From the NCBI GenBank assembly GCA_020060215.1, contig JAGVAP010000015.1, forward strand, positions 4,225 through 68,224: a DNA stretch of 64,000 bases, written 5' to 3'. Source of the stretch: Deltaproteobacteria bacterium. Its GTDB lineage: Bacteria; Desulfobacterota; DSM-4660; Desulfatiglandales; HGW-15. Shown piece by piece: positions 1 to 8,906 of this stretch (position 1 is the stretch's first letter; each line of letters opens with the position of its first letter). The translations under genes were made by a program, and so were the position numbers. Under the pieces are notes generated by a model. That model was not told the origin of the DNA, searched no databases, and saw nothing but the letters and a program-made list of their open reading frames with translations.

Positions 1-226
1 GAGTGATGTTGTCGATGACATCCACCTCGGGAAGCATCTCGGAAAGGTCTCTGAAGATCCGGAGATTTCGCTTGCCGGCGAAAGCCCTGCACTGATCCAT
101 ATCCAGGGAGGTGATGCCGGCGACCGTGACCGGGATTTCGGTCACCCTTTGGTATGCGGCATAATGAAAGACCGCGGCATTCCCGCTCCCCACCATACCG
201 ACGCGAATCGACTGGCCCATATTCAT
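1..226 (-). CDS. Gfo/Idh/MocA-family oxidoreductase, N-terminal part (cut by window edge)
   Basis: Only the first 75 codons lie in the window. After the ATG at 226 the protein reads into a Rossmann start with the glycine-rich NAD(P) loop VGMVGSGNAA at about residues 8-17, then a second strand with VTVAGITSLD, as in Gfo/Idh/MocA sugar dehydrogenases. A GGAGG lies 14 bases before this ATG; a second in-frame ATG at 220 is possible. It is divergent from the FadR-type regulator at 560 and is probably part of the same sugar-acid locus. The substrate cannot be told from this fragment. Confidence 0.8.
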   Translation of the reverse strand, partial: MNMGQSIRVGMVGSGNAAVFHYAAYQRVTEIPVTVAGITSLDMDQCRAFAGKRNLRIFRDLSEMLPEVDVIDNIT

Positions 227-559
227 CCCCTGTTCCCGTTCCTCCCTTGGCGCTTGCGCCCCCTTCCGGCGCGCGCATTCCCCGGCGCGACTGGTTTTTC
301 AAGAAGGCCCCCATGCCCGATCTCCGGGGGATGTCCATGCAGCCAACGGGCTTGGTGTTCCCCCTGCGCCCGCGACCTGATTGCGATTCGTAAAGAAGTT
401 TCGGGTAAATGTCAAGGGATGTGACGCGATCTTCGCGGCGATATTTGAATTGACAATGAATTTACGGCATGTTAGAGCAATGGTCGAGTGGTTCGTCCAC
501 CCGTCCAATGGTGCTCCCCCGCCGCGGCGATCACGACGGAACGACACGGGGCAGAGGAA
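227..559. other. Divergent intergenic region (333 bases), putative promoter and operator
   Basis: No gene is visible here. A good -35 hexamer TTGACA occurs at 450-455, but the -10 about 17 bases on (TAGAGC, 473) is weak. A short dyad GTGG-ttcgt-CCAC at 488-500 sits inside a region rich in TGG and CCA, and could be an operator for the GntR regulator that starts at 560. All of this is suggestive only. Confidence 0.3.
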
Positions 560-1288
560 ATGAAGGATTTCGGCAATCCAAAGAGGCTCTTCTCCAGCGT
601 CACCCCCAGCAGGATCCCGGATGTATTGTACCGCCAGCTGGTTTCCCTCATCACGAGCGGCCGCATTGAGCCGGGGGAGCGGCTGCCTTCCGAGAGGGAC
701 ATGGCCCTGGAGCTGGGAGTCAGCAGGCAATCGGTCCGGGAGGCCATTTACAGGGCCAAGGCCGCGGGCCTGATCGAGGTCCGGCAGGGCGGAGGGACCT
801 TTGTCATCTCCTCCTTGAGGGGAAGCCTCCAGCCGCCCCTGTCCCTGCTGCTCCAGGGGCAGGCCGAGAAGATCTTCGAGTTCCTGGAGATCCGCAGGCT
901 GGTGGAGGCGTGGTGCGCGGAAAAGGCCGCCAGGACGGCGAACGGCCCGGATCTGAAAAGGATGCAGTCCATCCTCAGGAGAATGGAAAAGGTGAAGCCC
1001 ACCACCGAAAGGTGGGAAACGGCGGATCTGGATTTCCACTCCACCGTTGCCGCCGCCACGCACAATGTGATTGCCATGCATATCATGGAGGGGCTCAAGG
1101 AGAGCTTCCACAGCTACTTCAAGGTGAAAAAGTTCACCCCCCAAACCGAGCGAAAGGATCTTCTTCTGAAACAGCACCGTGCCATCTTTGAGGCCATCAG
1201 GCGGAAGAATCCGCGGGAGGCGAGGAAGAAGGCCCTCGAACACCTGGACTATGTGGAGAGATGGATCGCTGAAGCCGTTGCGAGATGA
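560..1288 (+). CDS. FadR-subfamily GntR transcriptional regulator (FCD domain)
   Basis: The 242-aa protein has a GntR winged helix at residues 20-85, with the family pattern PGERLPSERDMALELGVSR followed by VREAI and the wing GGGTFV. An all-helical FCD ligand-binding domain follows at about 100-230, including the metal-site pattern DLDFH. FCD regulators usually bind sugar acids or other carboxylates and repress the adjacent catabolic operon. The ATG at 560 follows GAGGAA and gives the expected family length; an upstream in-frame start at 488 is less likely. It precedes the tct transporter genes and likely controls them. The effector is inferred to be an aldonate or related acid, not shown. Confidence 0.88.
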   Translation: MKDFGNPKRLFSSVTPSRIPDVLYRQLVSLITSGRIEPGERLPSERDMALELGVSRQSVREAIYRAKAAGLIEVRQGGGTFVISSLRGSLQPPLSLLLQGQAEKIFEFLEIRRLVEAWCAEKAARTANGPDLKRMQSILRRMEKVKPTTERWETADLDFHSTVAAATHNVIAMHIMEGLKESFHSYFKVKKFTPQTERKDLLLKQHRAIFEAIRRKNPREARKKALEHLDYVERWIAEAVAR

Positions 1289-1303
1289 TGGAGGAGGGCG
1301 GGA

Positions 1304-1765
1304 TTGAAAACCGAGGCTTGGAGCGGGGTTTTGGTTTTCCTGTTTGGTGCGGTCACGACATACCTGTCTCTGCAGATGGATGCCGGGACTTTTCGGATGG
1401 CTGGGCCGGGTCTCTTCCCGCTCTGCCTCGGCCTGCTCCTCATGGTCTTGTCCTCCGTCTTTGTCCTGAAATCCCTCACCGGCGCAAGACCGCAACCCGG
1501 TGGGGAGGATGTTCTTCGAAAAGCGGGGGGCGGGATGAAACCGGTCTTGATGTTCCTGGGGGCGATCGTGGTCACCATCCTCCTGTTTCGACCGCTCGGC
1601 TATCCGTTGGCGGCTTTCCTGCTCCTGATCCTGTTGCTGCAGATCCTGGGGGTCAAGCCGTGGTACCGCAGTGCGCTCCTGTCGTTCATCACGGCCGGGG
1701 TCTCCTACTGGCTGTTCGTGCGGTGGCTGATGATCCCCCTTCCAAGGGGATGGCTAGGGCTGTGA
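1304..1765 (+). CDS. tctB: TctB-family small membrane subunit of tripartite tricarboxylate transporter
   Basis: A 153-aa hydrophobic protein with four predicted membrane spans and the TctB hallmark AGPGLFPLCLG after the first span. TctB is the small, poorly conserved subunit that partners TctA in secondary uptake of carboxylates. The start is TTG at 1304, just after GGAGGAGGG, and overlaps nothing important. It lies 98 bases before tctA. The identification rests on the pattern plus its place directly before a clear TctA. Confidence 0.82.
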   Translation: MKTEAWSGVLVFLFGAVTTYLSLQMDAGTFRMAGPGLFPLCLGLLLMVLSSVFVLKSLTGARPQPGGEDVLRKAGGGMKPVLMFLGAIVVTILLFRPLGYPLAAFLLLILLLQILGVKPWYRSALLSFITAGVSYWLFVRWLMIPLPRGWLGL

Positions 1766-1863
1766 GAACCGCAGAATCCCATGTAGAAAGTCCAATGTCC
1801 AAGGGAAGTGTCGCCGAAACCCTGAACGCATCGACGCTGAACCCTCTTTCCTCATGGTGAGTC

Positions 1864-3414
1864 ATGCTTGAATCCCTGCAGCATCTGATCGGCGGTTTCG
1901 GCACTGCGACGACCATCTCCAACCTCTCCTATTGCCTGATCGGCGCGGTCGTGGGGACCCTGATCGGCGTGCTACCCGGTCTTGGCCCCATCGCAGGAAT
2001 TGCCCTTCTGATCCCAGCCACATTCAGCCTCAACCCGACCTCCGCCATCATCATGCTGGCGGGCATCTACTACGGCGCCATGTACGGAGGCTCCACAACC
2101 TCGATTCTCCTGAACGTGCCCGGGGAGACGGCGTCGGTCATCACCTGCATAGACGGCTACCAGATGGCGCAGAAGGGGAGGGCGGGGCCTGCACTCGCGA
2201 TATGCGCGATCGGGTCGTTTATCGCAGGGACGATCGGGCTCTTCGGCCTGGCGTTCCTGGCCCCTCCGCTCGCAGGGGCCGCGCTCACCTTCGGACCCCC
2301 GGAGTTCTTCTCGCTCATGGTCTTCGGTTTCATCGTCCTGAGCAATGTCACGGGGACCTCGCTCGTGAAGTCCCTCATGATGGCGGTGGTCGGACTGATC
2401 CTCGGGACCATCGGGATGGATCCGGTGACCGGCGTCGCCCGGTTCACCTTCGATTCCATACATCTCCTGGGGGGCATCGAGTTCGTCGCCGTGGCGATCG
2501 GTCTCTTCGGGATCGGCGAGGTCCTCCTCAACGTGGAGAAGAGCTCAGAGTCGCTGGAGGGGCGCGTCATGGTCCCACGGTTCAGGGAGCTCTATCCCAG
2601 TCTGCAGGACTTTAGAAAGTCGGTCAAAGCGATCCTTCGTGGAACAGGAATCGGTTTCGGGGTGGGGCTGGTCCCGGGGCCTGCTCCGGTCATCGCGACC
2701 TACTCCTCCTATATGATCGAAAGGAAATTTTCCAGGCATCCTGAGGAATTCGGTAAGGGCGCCATCGAAGGAGTGGCCGGCCCCGAGTCGGCCAACAACT
2801 CCGCGTGCCAATCCGCCTTCATCCCCCTCTTCGTGCTCGGCATCCCATTCGCCCCCCCGACGGCCATTCTCCTCGGCGCCCTTCTGATCCACGGCGTGAC
2901 GCCCGGTCCCATGCTGATCGGAGATCACCCGGAGCTTTTCTGGGGGGTCATCGCGAGCATGTACATCGGGAACTTCATCCTCCTCCTGCTCAATCTCCCC
3001 TTCGTGCCGCTGTTCGCGAACATCCTGAGGGTTCCCAAGAAGATCCTCCTTCCTCTCGTCATCCTCTTCTGCATCACCGGGATGTACACCGTGAACAACT
3101 CGGTCTTCGACATTTGGATGATGCTGATTTTCGGATGGTTGGGGTTTTTTATGAGAAAATGGGCCTATGAGGGCGCGCCCCTTCTCCTGGCCCTGGTGCT
3201 GGGGCCGAAGCTGGAGGTCGCCTTTCGTCAATCCCTGATGATTGCCCACGGGGATTTCGCCATCTTCATCAGTCGTCCCATTTCCATGGCCTTTCTCATG
3301 GCAACCCTGATTTTTCTCCTGTCTCCTCTGTTCACCGCCTTCTGGACAACCGTGAAACGAAAAGGAGGGAATCGCGACATGCAAGGATGTGGGCGTTCGG
3401 AAATGAAACCTTAA
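1864..3414 (+). CDS. tctA: TctA-family large permease subunit of tripartite tricarboxylate transporter
   Basis: The 516-aa, roughly 12-span protein carries the duplicated TctA signature. The first half has [21 protein letters not shown] (residues about 32-52). The second half has a variant, [16 protein letters not shown], followed by [18 protein letters not shown] and [16 protein letters not shown], close to the family consensus. It forms the transmembrane pathway, driven by an ion gradient, with TctB and the periplasmic TctC protein. The last 20 residues are hydrophilic and unconserved. The order tctB-tctA-tctC makes a complete transporter. Confidence 0.95.
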   Translation: MLESLQHLIGGFGTATTISNLSYCLIGAVVGTLIGVLPGLGPIAGIALLIPATFSLNPTSAIIMLAGIYYGAMYGGSTTSILLNVPGETASVITCIDGYQMAQKGRAGPALAICAIGSFIAGTIGLFGLAFLAPPLAGAALTFGPPEFFSLMVFGFIVLSNVTGTSLVKSLMMAVVGLILGTIGMDPVTGVARFTFDSIHLLGGIEFVAVAIGLFGIGEVLLNVEKSSESLEGRVMVPRFRELYPSLQDFRKSVKAILRGTGIGFGVGLVPGPAPVIATYSSYMIERKFSRHPEEFGKGAIEGVAGPESANNSACQSAFIPLFVLGIPFAPPTAILLGALLIHGVTPGPMLIGDHPELFWGVIASMYIGNFILLLLNLPFVPLFANILRVPKKILLPLVILFCITGMYTVNNSVFDIWMMLIFGWLGFFMRKWAYEGAPLLLALVLGPKLEVAFRQSLMIAHGDFAIFISRPISMAFLMATLIFLLSPLFTAFWTTVKRKGGNRDMQGCGRSEMKP

Positions 3415-3435
3415 GAGCGGAAAGGAGGGCTCAAG

Positions 3436-4383
3436 ATGTGTAAACGGATAGGGATCATGGCGGCTTCGATCTTGTTCATGTTCAGCACACCCATTCAGGC
3501 AGCGGAATTTCCCGCAAAGGAAGTGCAGATCATCATCCCTTGGGCCGCAGGCGGAGCAACGGATCTGATTTTTCGTGCTCTGGCCTCTACGACAGGAAAA
3601 TACCTCGGGCAAGCCGTGGTCATTGTCAATCGAACCGGCGGAGCAGGCGCCGTAGGATATACGGAAGCGATGCAGGCGAAGCCGGACGGGTACACCCTCG
3701 TATCCGCCATAACCCCTCTCACCATCCTGCCCCATCGGGTGAAGACCGCCTATACCTACAAGAGCTTCGACCCGATCATCAACGTGGTAAGCGACCCGGG
3801 CATGCTTCTGGTGAGGTCCGATTGTCCCTGGAAGGATCTCAACGATTTCGTGGAATACGCGAAAAAGAACCCCGACACGATCACCGTGGGCAACTCGGGT
3901 GCGGGCGGGGGAGTTCACCTGATTGCGCTTGGCTTTGAAAAGGCAGCGGGCGTGAAGTTCAACCATATCCCCTTTGCAGGCGGGGGACCATCCATCACCG
4001 CCCTTCTCGGCGGCCATGTGAATGCGGTTTCCGTCTCACCACCCGAAGGGATCGAGCATGTGAAAGCCGGGAAGCTGAAGATCATCGCCCTTTTCTCCGA
4101 AAAGCGCTTTGAGATGTTTCCGGAGGTCAAGACCGTCCAGGAACTGGGCATTGATTATGCGATGGGGCAATGGCGGGGGCTGGCGTCCTCAAGGGGGACC
4201 CCTCCGGATGTGATCAAGAAGCTTCATGATGCCTTCAAAAAGGGCATGGATGATCCTGTGTTTCAAAAGAGTGCAAAGGATATGGCCGTCAATCTCCACC
4301 ACCTCGGCCCGGAGGCCTTTGGAAGATTGATGGCCAGAGAGCATGAACTCTTCGGCAAGTTGATTCGGGAGATGCAACAGTGA
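3436..4383 (+). CDS. tctC: TctC/Bug-family periplasmic substrate-binding protein
   Basis: The 315-aa protein begins with a Sec signal peptide ending near IQAAEFPAK. The Bug-family core follows: VQIIIPWAAGGATD near residue 35, then the RTGGAGAVGYTEAMQAKPDGYTL block. Bug proteins capture a carboxylate or similar anion and deliver it to TctAB. The ATG at 3436 follows AAGGAGGG at ideal spacing. It is in the same operon as tctBA, with a 21-base gap. The ligand is not predictable from sequence alone. Confidence 0.94.
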   Translation: MCKRIGIMAASILFMFSTPIQAAEFPAKEVQIIIPWAAGGATDLIFRALASTTGKYLGQAVVIVNRTGGAGAVGYTEAMQAKPDGYTLVSAITPLTILPHRVKTAYTYKSFDPIINVVSDPGMLLVRSDCPWKDLNDFVEYAKKNPDTITVGNSGAGGGVHLIALGFEKAAGVKFNHIPFAGGGPSITALLGGHVNAVSVSPPEGIEHVKAGKLKIIALFSEKRFEMFPEVKTVQELGIDYAMGQWRGLASSRGTPPDVIKKLHDAFKKGMDDPVFQKSAKDMAVNLHHLGPEAFGRLMAREHELFGKLIREMQQ

Positions 4384-4406
4384 AGTCCTAAAAGGAGGAA
4401 GGACCC

Positions 4407-5420
4407 ATGAAAGCTTGCAGATTCGGATGGATTCTCTTGATGCTCGGAATGGTGAGTTTTCTTCTCTCCTGTGCGCAGACGCAGACGGCTCAAACCCCGA
4501 CCGCCGCTGCTCCAGCCGCAAAGAAGAACGTGATTCGCATCGGCAGTCCTTTCAAGGCAGGGCACATCCTGGTCGATGCGGGTCAAAAGTTCAAGGAAGT
4601 GGTCGAGAAGGAAACCGGCGGGAAATACGCGGTGGAAGTCCAGGCCGGGGTGAACTCGGAGGAAGAAATCAATGACATGTGCAGCCAGGGCAAGATCGAG
4701 ATGCAGTCCAACGGCCACCGGGCCCTGGAAATCTATTCCCCACAATACTTTTTTTTCAACGCCCCCTATGTGATGAAGGACCTGGACCATTTCATGAGGG
4801 TGTGGAACGGCGACCTGGGGAAGAAGGCAAGAGAGCTGACCGAGAAGAACGGAAACGTCATGTACCTGGGCATCGTCTATCGCGGGCTCCGCCAGACCAC
4901 CGCCAAGAAGCCGGTCTACACCCCGGCGGACGCATACGCGCTGAAGCTCCGTCTGCCGACCGTAAAGACCTGGATCGCGGTCTGGAAGGAGATCGGCGCC
5001 GATCCCGTCCCCATCCCCCTCCCCGAGCTCTTTGGCTCTCTGAAGGACGGAAAGGCCGAGGCCTCCGAAGGCGATCTGCCGCAGATCGAGTCCTTCAAGC
5101 TGGACCAGGTCCAGACGCATCTGATCATTACCAATCACCTGGTTCAGACCGGCGGGATGATGATCAACAAGAAGTTCTTCGACGGGCTGCCTAAGGAGGA
5201 TCAGCAGCTGATCCTCAGAGCGTCGAAGCAGTCCTGCGATTGGGCCAATCAGAAGATCAAGAAGGGCGAGTCCAAGCTCCTTCTGGATCTGCAGCGCAAG
5301 GGCATGCAGGTGATCATCCCGGATGCGGATTCCTTCAGGGCCAAGGGTAGACCTGCCGTGGAAGCGCTTTTCAAGACGGAATGGCCGGTGACCACGTGGA
5401 CGGAGGTCCTGGCGCAGTAA
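4407..5420 (+). CDS. TRAP-type (DctP-family) solute-binding lipoprotein
   Basis: A 337-aa extracytoplasmic binding protein of the DctP/TRAP family. The N-terminus is a lipoprotein signal with lipobox LLSC (Cys22). The body has the DctP pattern: strand-helix start VIRIGSPF, GQKFKEVVEKETGGKY, and later LRLPTVKTWIAVWKEIGADP with the arginine that usually salt-bridges the ligand carboxylate. No DctQ or DctM membrane subunit is present; the gene sits 23 bases after tctC, in a TTT operon. It may serve a TRAP transporter elsewhere, work with TctAB, or act in sensing. Family assignment is firm, the partner is unknown. Confidence 0.9.
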   Translation: MKACRFGWILLMLGMVSFLLSCAQTQTAQTPTAAAPAAKKNVIRIGSPFKAGHILVDAGQKFKEVVEKETGGKYAVEVQAGVNSEEEINDMCSQGKIEMQSNGHRALEIYSPQYFFFNAPYVMKDLDHFMRVWNGDLGKKARELTEKNGNVMYLGIVYRGLRQTTAKKPVYTPADAYALKLRLPTVKTWIAVWKEIGADPVPIPLPELFGSLKDGKAEASEGDLPQIESFKLDQVQTHLIITNHLVQTGGMMINKKFFDGLPKEDQQLILRASKQSCDWANQKIKKGESKLLLDLQRKGMQVIIPDADSFRAKGRPAVEALFKTEWPVTTWTEVLAQ

Positions 5421-5440
5421 CTTCCCGGGGTGCATCGGAG

Positions 5441-5471
5441 TATAGGTCCTACAGGTCCCGTAGGACCTATA
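5441..5471. repeat. Perfect hairpin, GGTCCTA-type intergenic repeat
   Basis: Perfect 12-base inverted arms TATAGGTCCTAC (5441-5452) and its complement (5460-5471) surround a 7-base loop that itself repeats AGGTCCC. No U-tract follows, so a simple terminator is unlikely. It lies between the DctP-like gene and the M24-like gene and could fold in mRNA as a stabiliser or processing site. It resembles the short GGTCCTAT-type repeats dispersed in many deltaproteobacterial genomes, from memory. Confidence 0.6.
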
Positions 5472-5492
5472 TCCAACCATTGGAGAGGCGAG

Positions 5493-6599
5493 ATGGCATC
5501 TGTGCTCGAATGGAAGGAGAAGGAGAGGCGGGTCAGGGAGTTCATGGCGTCGGAAGGATACGGGGCCGTGCTCCTCAAGCGTCAGGCCAACTTCTGCTGG
5601 ATGACGTGCGGCGGGCTGAACCTGGTGGGGATCACGACCGAGCTCGGTGCCAACGGACTCCTCATCACGGCGGACAGGAAGTTCGTGGTCACCAACAATA
5701 TCGAAGCGCCCAGGATGATCCAGGAAGAAGGGCTCGAAGCGCAGGGCTTCAGCATGGAGATCTACCCCTGGCACGAGGAAAGAGAGACCTCGATCGTGAA
5801 GGCCCTGGCGGGAGGGAAGAGGTTCGCGAGCGATGTGCCCTTCCCCGGCGCCGACGCGGTCCCGGAGAAGATCGCGCGACTTCGCTACTCCCTCACCCCT
5901 GAAGAAGTGGAGCGGTATCGGTGGCTCGGGGAGCGGGTGTCCCTGAATCTGGAACAGACGCTGATGGAAACCAGGCGCGGGGAGAAGGAGTCGGAGGTGG
6001 TGGGAAAACTCTGCCTGAAGCTGTGGCAGGACCGGATCGATCCGGTTACGCTCATGGCCGCCGCCGACGAACGGGTTTACCGTTTCCGCCATCCCATCCC
6101 CACGGAAAAACGGTTCGATTCTTACCTGATGGTTTCAGTGAATGCGAGGAAGTGGGGTCTGATCGTTTCGCTTACCCGTTTCCTGCACTTCGGAAGGCTC
6201 CCCGCAGATCTGCGGGAGAGGTATCTCGCCAATGTCTTCATCGACTGCACGTTCATGGCCGAAACCCGTCCCGGTGTCCCTGCGAGGGATGTCCTGGGGA
6301 AGGGTTTGGAGGCCTATCGCAAGACCGGGTACGCAGAGGAGTGGAGACTCCATCATCAGGGCGGCTCCATCGGCTACACGGGACGGGATTACAGGACCCA
6401 CTTTGATACGACGGAGGTCGTCGCCGTAAACCAGGCCTTCACCTGGAACCCGTCGATTACGGGGACCAAGTCCGAGGATACCATCCTTGCGACCCCAACG
6501 GGAATGGAGATGATCACGCGACCGATGATCTATCCCACCCTGTCCGCCACAGCGGCCGGCGTGACCTTCGAACGAGCGGCCATTCTGGAAAGGAGTTGA
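5493..6599 (+). CDS. M24-fold (aminopeptidase P/creatinase-like) protein lacking metal ligands
   Basis: The 368-aa protein has the two-part M24 layout: an N-terminal creatinase-like domain (residues 1-130) and a C-terminal pita-bread domain. Aligning by eye to the family, the two metal aspartates, which sit 11 residues apart, are Ser215 and Ser226. The metal histidine of GHxxG falls on Gly291 in HHQGGSIG. The first glutamate is Asn319, and only the last glutamate (Glu328 in SEDT) remains. A metallopeptidase role is therefore doubtful. It could be a metal-free hydrolase like creatinase, or a binding protein. The ATG at 5493 follows GGAGAGGCG. It sits between transporter genes and eda. Confidence 0.82.
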   Translation: MASVLEWKEKERRVREFMASEGYGAVLLKRQANFCWMTCGGLNLVGITTELGANGLLITADRKFVVTNNIEAPRMIQEEGLEAQGFSMEIYPWHEERETSIVKALAGGKRFASDVPFPGADAVPEKIARLRYSLTPEEVERYRWLGERVSLNLEQTLMETRRGEKESEVVGKLCLKLWQDRIDPVTLMAAADERVYRFRHPIPTEKRFDSYLMVSVNARKWGLIVSLTRFLHFGRLPADLRERYLANVFIDCTFMAETRPGVPARDVLGKGLEAYRKTGYAEEWRLHHQGGSIGYTGRDYRTHFDTTEVVAVNQAFTWNPSITGTKSEDTILATPTGMEMITRPMIYPTLSATAAGVTFERAAILERS

Positions 6600-6667
6600 T
6601 GGGATCAGTCGACCGGCCGGATCCGGCGGATCGGGTCCCAGGAAAAAATCTTCCATGGAGAGATGCA

Positions 6668-7318
6668 ATGGAAAAGCGTGAGGTGGCTGAGCTCATCCGG
6701 GCGGAGAGGCTGATCCCCGTCGTTCGGGTAGCCACAACGCAGGAGGCGCTTCATGTCGCCGATGCGCTCAGGGCCGGAGGGGTAAGGCTGATCGAGGTGA
6801 CCTTCACGGTAAAGGGAGCCCTGGAGGTGATCCGGGAGATCAAGTGCAAGTACGGGGGTGAAATTGTCGTGGGTGCCGGGACGGTGCTGGATGTGGAGGG
6901 CGCGGGCAAAGCGATCGCCGCCGGTGCCGAATTTCTGGTGAGCCCGGCCTTTGACAGGGATGTGGTCCTGTTTGCGAATCAAGAGGACCGACTGGTCATT
7001 CCCGGGGCGATGACGCCTACGGAGATCATCGCCGCGTGGAAGTCCGGCGCTGACATGGTGAAGGTCTTTCCTGCAGGCCGGCTGGGCGGGCCGGACTATA
7101 TCCGGAGCATTAGAGGACCGCTGCCCGGCATCCCTCTGGTCCCGACCGGAGGCGTGGATCTCGATAGGGTCGCCGCCTATCTCAGGGCGGGGGCGACCGC
7201 ATTGGGGGTCGGGGGAGAACTGGTGGGCGGAAAGGCGGTCGAGGAAGGTGCGTTCGGTCGGATCACCGAGGCCGCGAAGGCCTTTCTCCAGGCCGTCCGG
7301 GAGGCATCAGGATCGTGA
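6668..7318 (+). CDS. eda: 2-dehydro-3-deoxy-phosphogluconate (KDPG) aldolase
   Basis: The 216-aa class I aldolase of the Entner-Doudoroff type splits KDPG to pyruvate and glyceraldehyde 3-phosphate. Visible family residues are LIPVVRV (15-21), catalytic Glu43 in LIEVTF, GAGTV at 70-73, and the Schiff-base Lys132 in MVKVFPAG, plus the PTGGV phosphate loop. Length is standard. The ATG at 6668 follows GGAGAG. With the dehydrogenase at 7461 and the transporter genes upstream it suggests an Entner-Doudoroff-like sugar-acid route. Related 2-keto-3-deoxy acids, such as KDPGal, are also possible substrates. Confidence 0.93.
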   Translation: MEKREVAELIRAERLIPVVRVATTQEALHVADALRAGGVRLIEVTFTVKGALEVIREIKCKYGGEIVVGAGTVLDVEGAGKAIAAGAEFLVSPAFDRDVVLFANQEDRLVIPGAMTPTEIIAAWKSGADMVKVFPAGRLGGPDYIRSIRGPLPGIPLVPTGGVDLDRVAAYLRAGATALGVGGELVGGKAVEEGAFGRITEAAKAFLQAVREASGS

Positions 7319-7460
7319 GCCCCGGTAAGGGTTATGTTCTGTTTCCCCGACGGCTCCAATGGGAAGCTGACCGGCGGGCATCGCATGCCCGGCCCCTTTC
7401 CCGGCATCATACAGCCGAACTGTTCCTGACGATGGTGTCGGACGTTTCATGGAGACCAAA

Positions 7461-8906
7461 ATGGACATCGGCCTGATCGGCCTCGGCGTAATGGGGCGTA
7501 ACCTGATCCTCAACATGAACGACCATGGTTTCCGGGTTGCCGCTTTCAACAGGACTCCCAAGAAGATGGTTGAGTTCCTGGCCGGACCGGCCAAGGGGAC
7601 CATGGTCGCGGGTTTTGGGAGGCTGGAGGAGATGGTCTCCGCCCTGAAGAAACCTCGCAGGCTGATGTTCATGGTGGACTCCGGAAGGCCGGTCGATCAT
7701 TTGATCGAGCTGCTCCTGCCGCTTCTCGAACCAGGGGACCTGCTCATCGACGGGGGGAATTCCCATTTCCAGGACACGGGCAGGAGAGTCGAATCGATCG
7801 AGAGGCAAGGACTGTTGTATGTGGGGGTAGGCATTTCAGGCGGCGAAGAGGGCGCCCGCAAAGGCCCTTCTATGATGCCTGGAGGCAGCCCCGGGGCGTG
7901 GCCGCTTGTCCGAGACCTGTTCCAGACCATCTCGGCAAAGACCGCCGACGGTGAACCCTGCTGTGACTGGATCGGCCCGGGCGGTGCGGGCCACTATGTG
8001 AAAATGGTCCATAACGGCATCGAATATGGCGAGATGCAGGCGATCGGCGAGGCCTTTCACCTGATGCAGGAAGGGCTTGGTCTCCAACATGAAGAGCTCG
8101 GCAGGATCTTCTCCCGATGGAACCGGGGGGAGATGGAAGCCTACCTGCTGGGGATCACTGGAGCGATCCTCTCTGCGCGGGATGAGAACGGGGACCCCGT
8201 GCTGGAAAGCATCTTGGATGTGGCCGGCCAGAAGGGCACCGGCTCCTGGATCTGCTCGAACTCCTTCGACCTCGGCTACCCGGTCAGCGTGATTTCCGAG
8301 GCGGTGAACGCCCGCTTTCTTTCTGCCCTGAAGAATCAGCGCGTCGCTGGATCCCGGGTACTCACCGGCCCACGGGGAAGGAGGAACGGGAGAGGGAGAC
8401 TGGAGGTCCGGCACCTGCGCAGCGCCCTTCTCGCGAACCGCATCGTCTGCTATGGACAGGGATTCGGCATCCTGCGAGAGGCCTCGAGGGTCTATGGCTG
8501 GGACCTGGATCTGTCCAGGATCGCACGCATCTGGCGGAACGGCTGCATCATTCGATGTACGCTCCTGGACAGGATGAAAGAGGCCTTTGAACGCAACCAT
8601 GATCTCCCCATGCTCCTCCTGGATCCTCACTTCCGCAGGATCCTTGTGAGGCGGCACGGCTCCTGGCGGATGACCATCGAAGGCGCGGCTGCCGTGGGCA
8701 TCCCGGTGCCGGTCCTCTCGGCCGGGCTGGCCTTCTATGATGGATACCGACATGCCCGTCTGCCCGCCGGCTTGCTGCAGGCCCAAAGGGACTATTTCGG
8801 AGCCCACCGGTATGAGAGGGTGGACCGGCCCAGAGGGAAGTTCTTCCACACGGACTGGAAGACGAAGGCGATTCGCCGGGAAAGGGGCAATCCCGACCGC
8901 AACTGA
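7461..8906 (+). CDS. gnd: 6-phosphogluconate dehydrogenase, decarboxylating (long dimeric type)
   Basis: A protein of about 481 aa with an N-terminal NADP fold (IGLIGLGVMGRNLILN). The catalytic blocks are SGGEEGARKGPSMMPGG near 130 and the substrate lysine region GGAGHYVKMVHNGIEYGEMQ near 180-200. Length fits the E. coli-like dimeric class. It oxidises 6-phosphogluconate to ribulose 5-phosphate and CO2. The ATG at 7461 is preceded by GGAG at 6 bases; an in-frame ATG at 7449 would add four residues. It lies 142 bases after eda, so both branches of 6-phosphogluconate use are encoded side by side. I do not see edd or zwf in the window. Confidence 0.93.
   Translation: MDIGLIGLGVMGRNLILNMNDHGFRVAAFNRTPKKMVEFLAGPAKGTMVAGFGRLEEMVSALKKPRRLMFMVDSGRPVDHLIELLLPLLEPGDLLIDGGNSHFQDTGRRVESIERQGLLYVGVGISGGEEGARKGPSMMPGGSPGAWPLVRDLFQTISAKTADGEPCCDWIGPGGAGHYVKMVHNGIEYGEMQAIGEAFHLMQEGLGLQHEELGRIFSRWNRGEMEAYLLGITGAILSARDENGDPVLESILDVAGQKGTGSWICSNSFDLGYPVSVISEAVNARFLSALKNQRVAGSRVLTGPRGRRNGRGRLEVRHLRSALLANRIVCYGQGFGILREASRVYGWDLDLSRIARIWRNGCIIRCTLLDRMKEAFERNHDLPMLLLDPHFRRILVRRHGSWRMTIEGAAAVGIPVPVLSAGLAFYDGYRHARLPAGLLQAQRDYFGAHRYERVDRPRGKFFHTDWKTKAIRRERGNPDRN

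Noticed and set aside
2545..4017. 490-residue minus-strand frame across tctA and tctC
   Set aside because: Antisense to two clear transporter genes; His/Asp/Gly-rich shadow.
4263..6092. 609-residue open frame on the minus strand
   Set aside because: It lies antisense to the DctP-like and M24-like genes. Its composition (Arg, His, Pro and Leu rich) and lack of any family motif are typical of a shadow frame in high-GC DNA.
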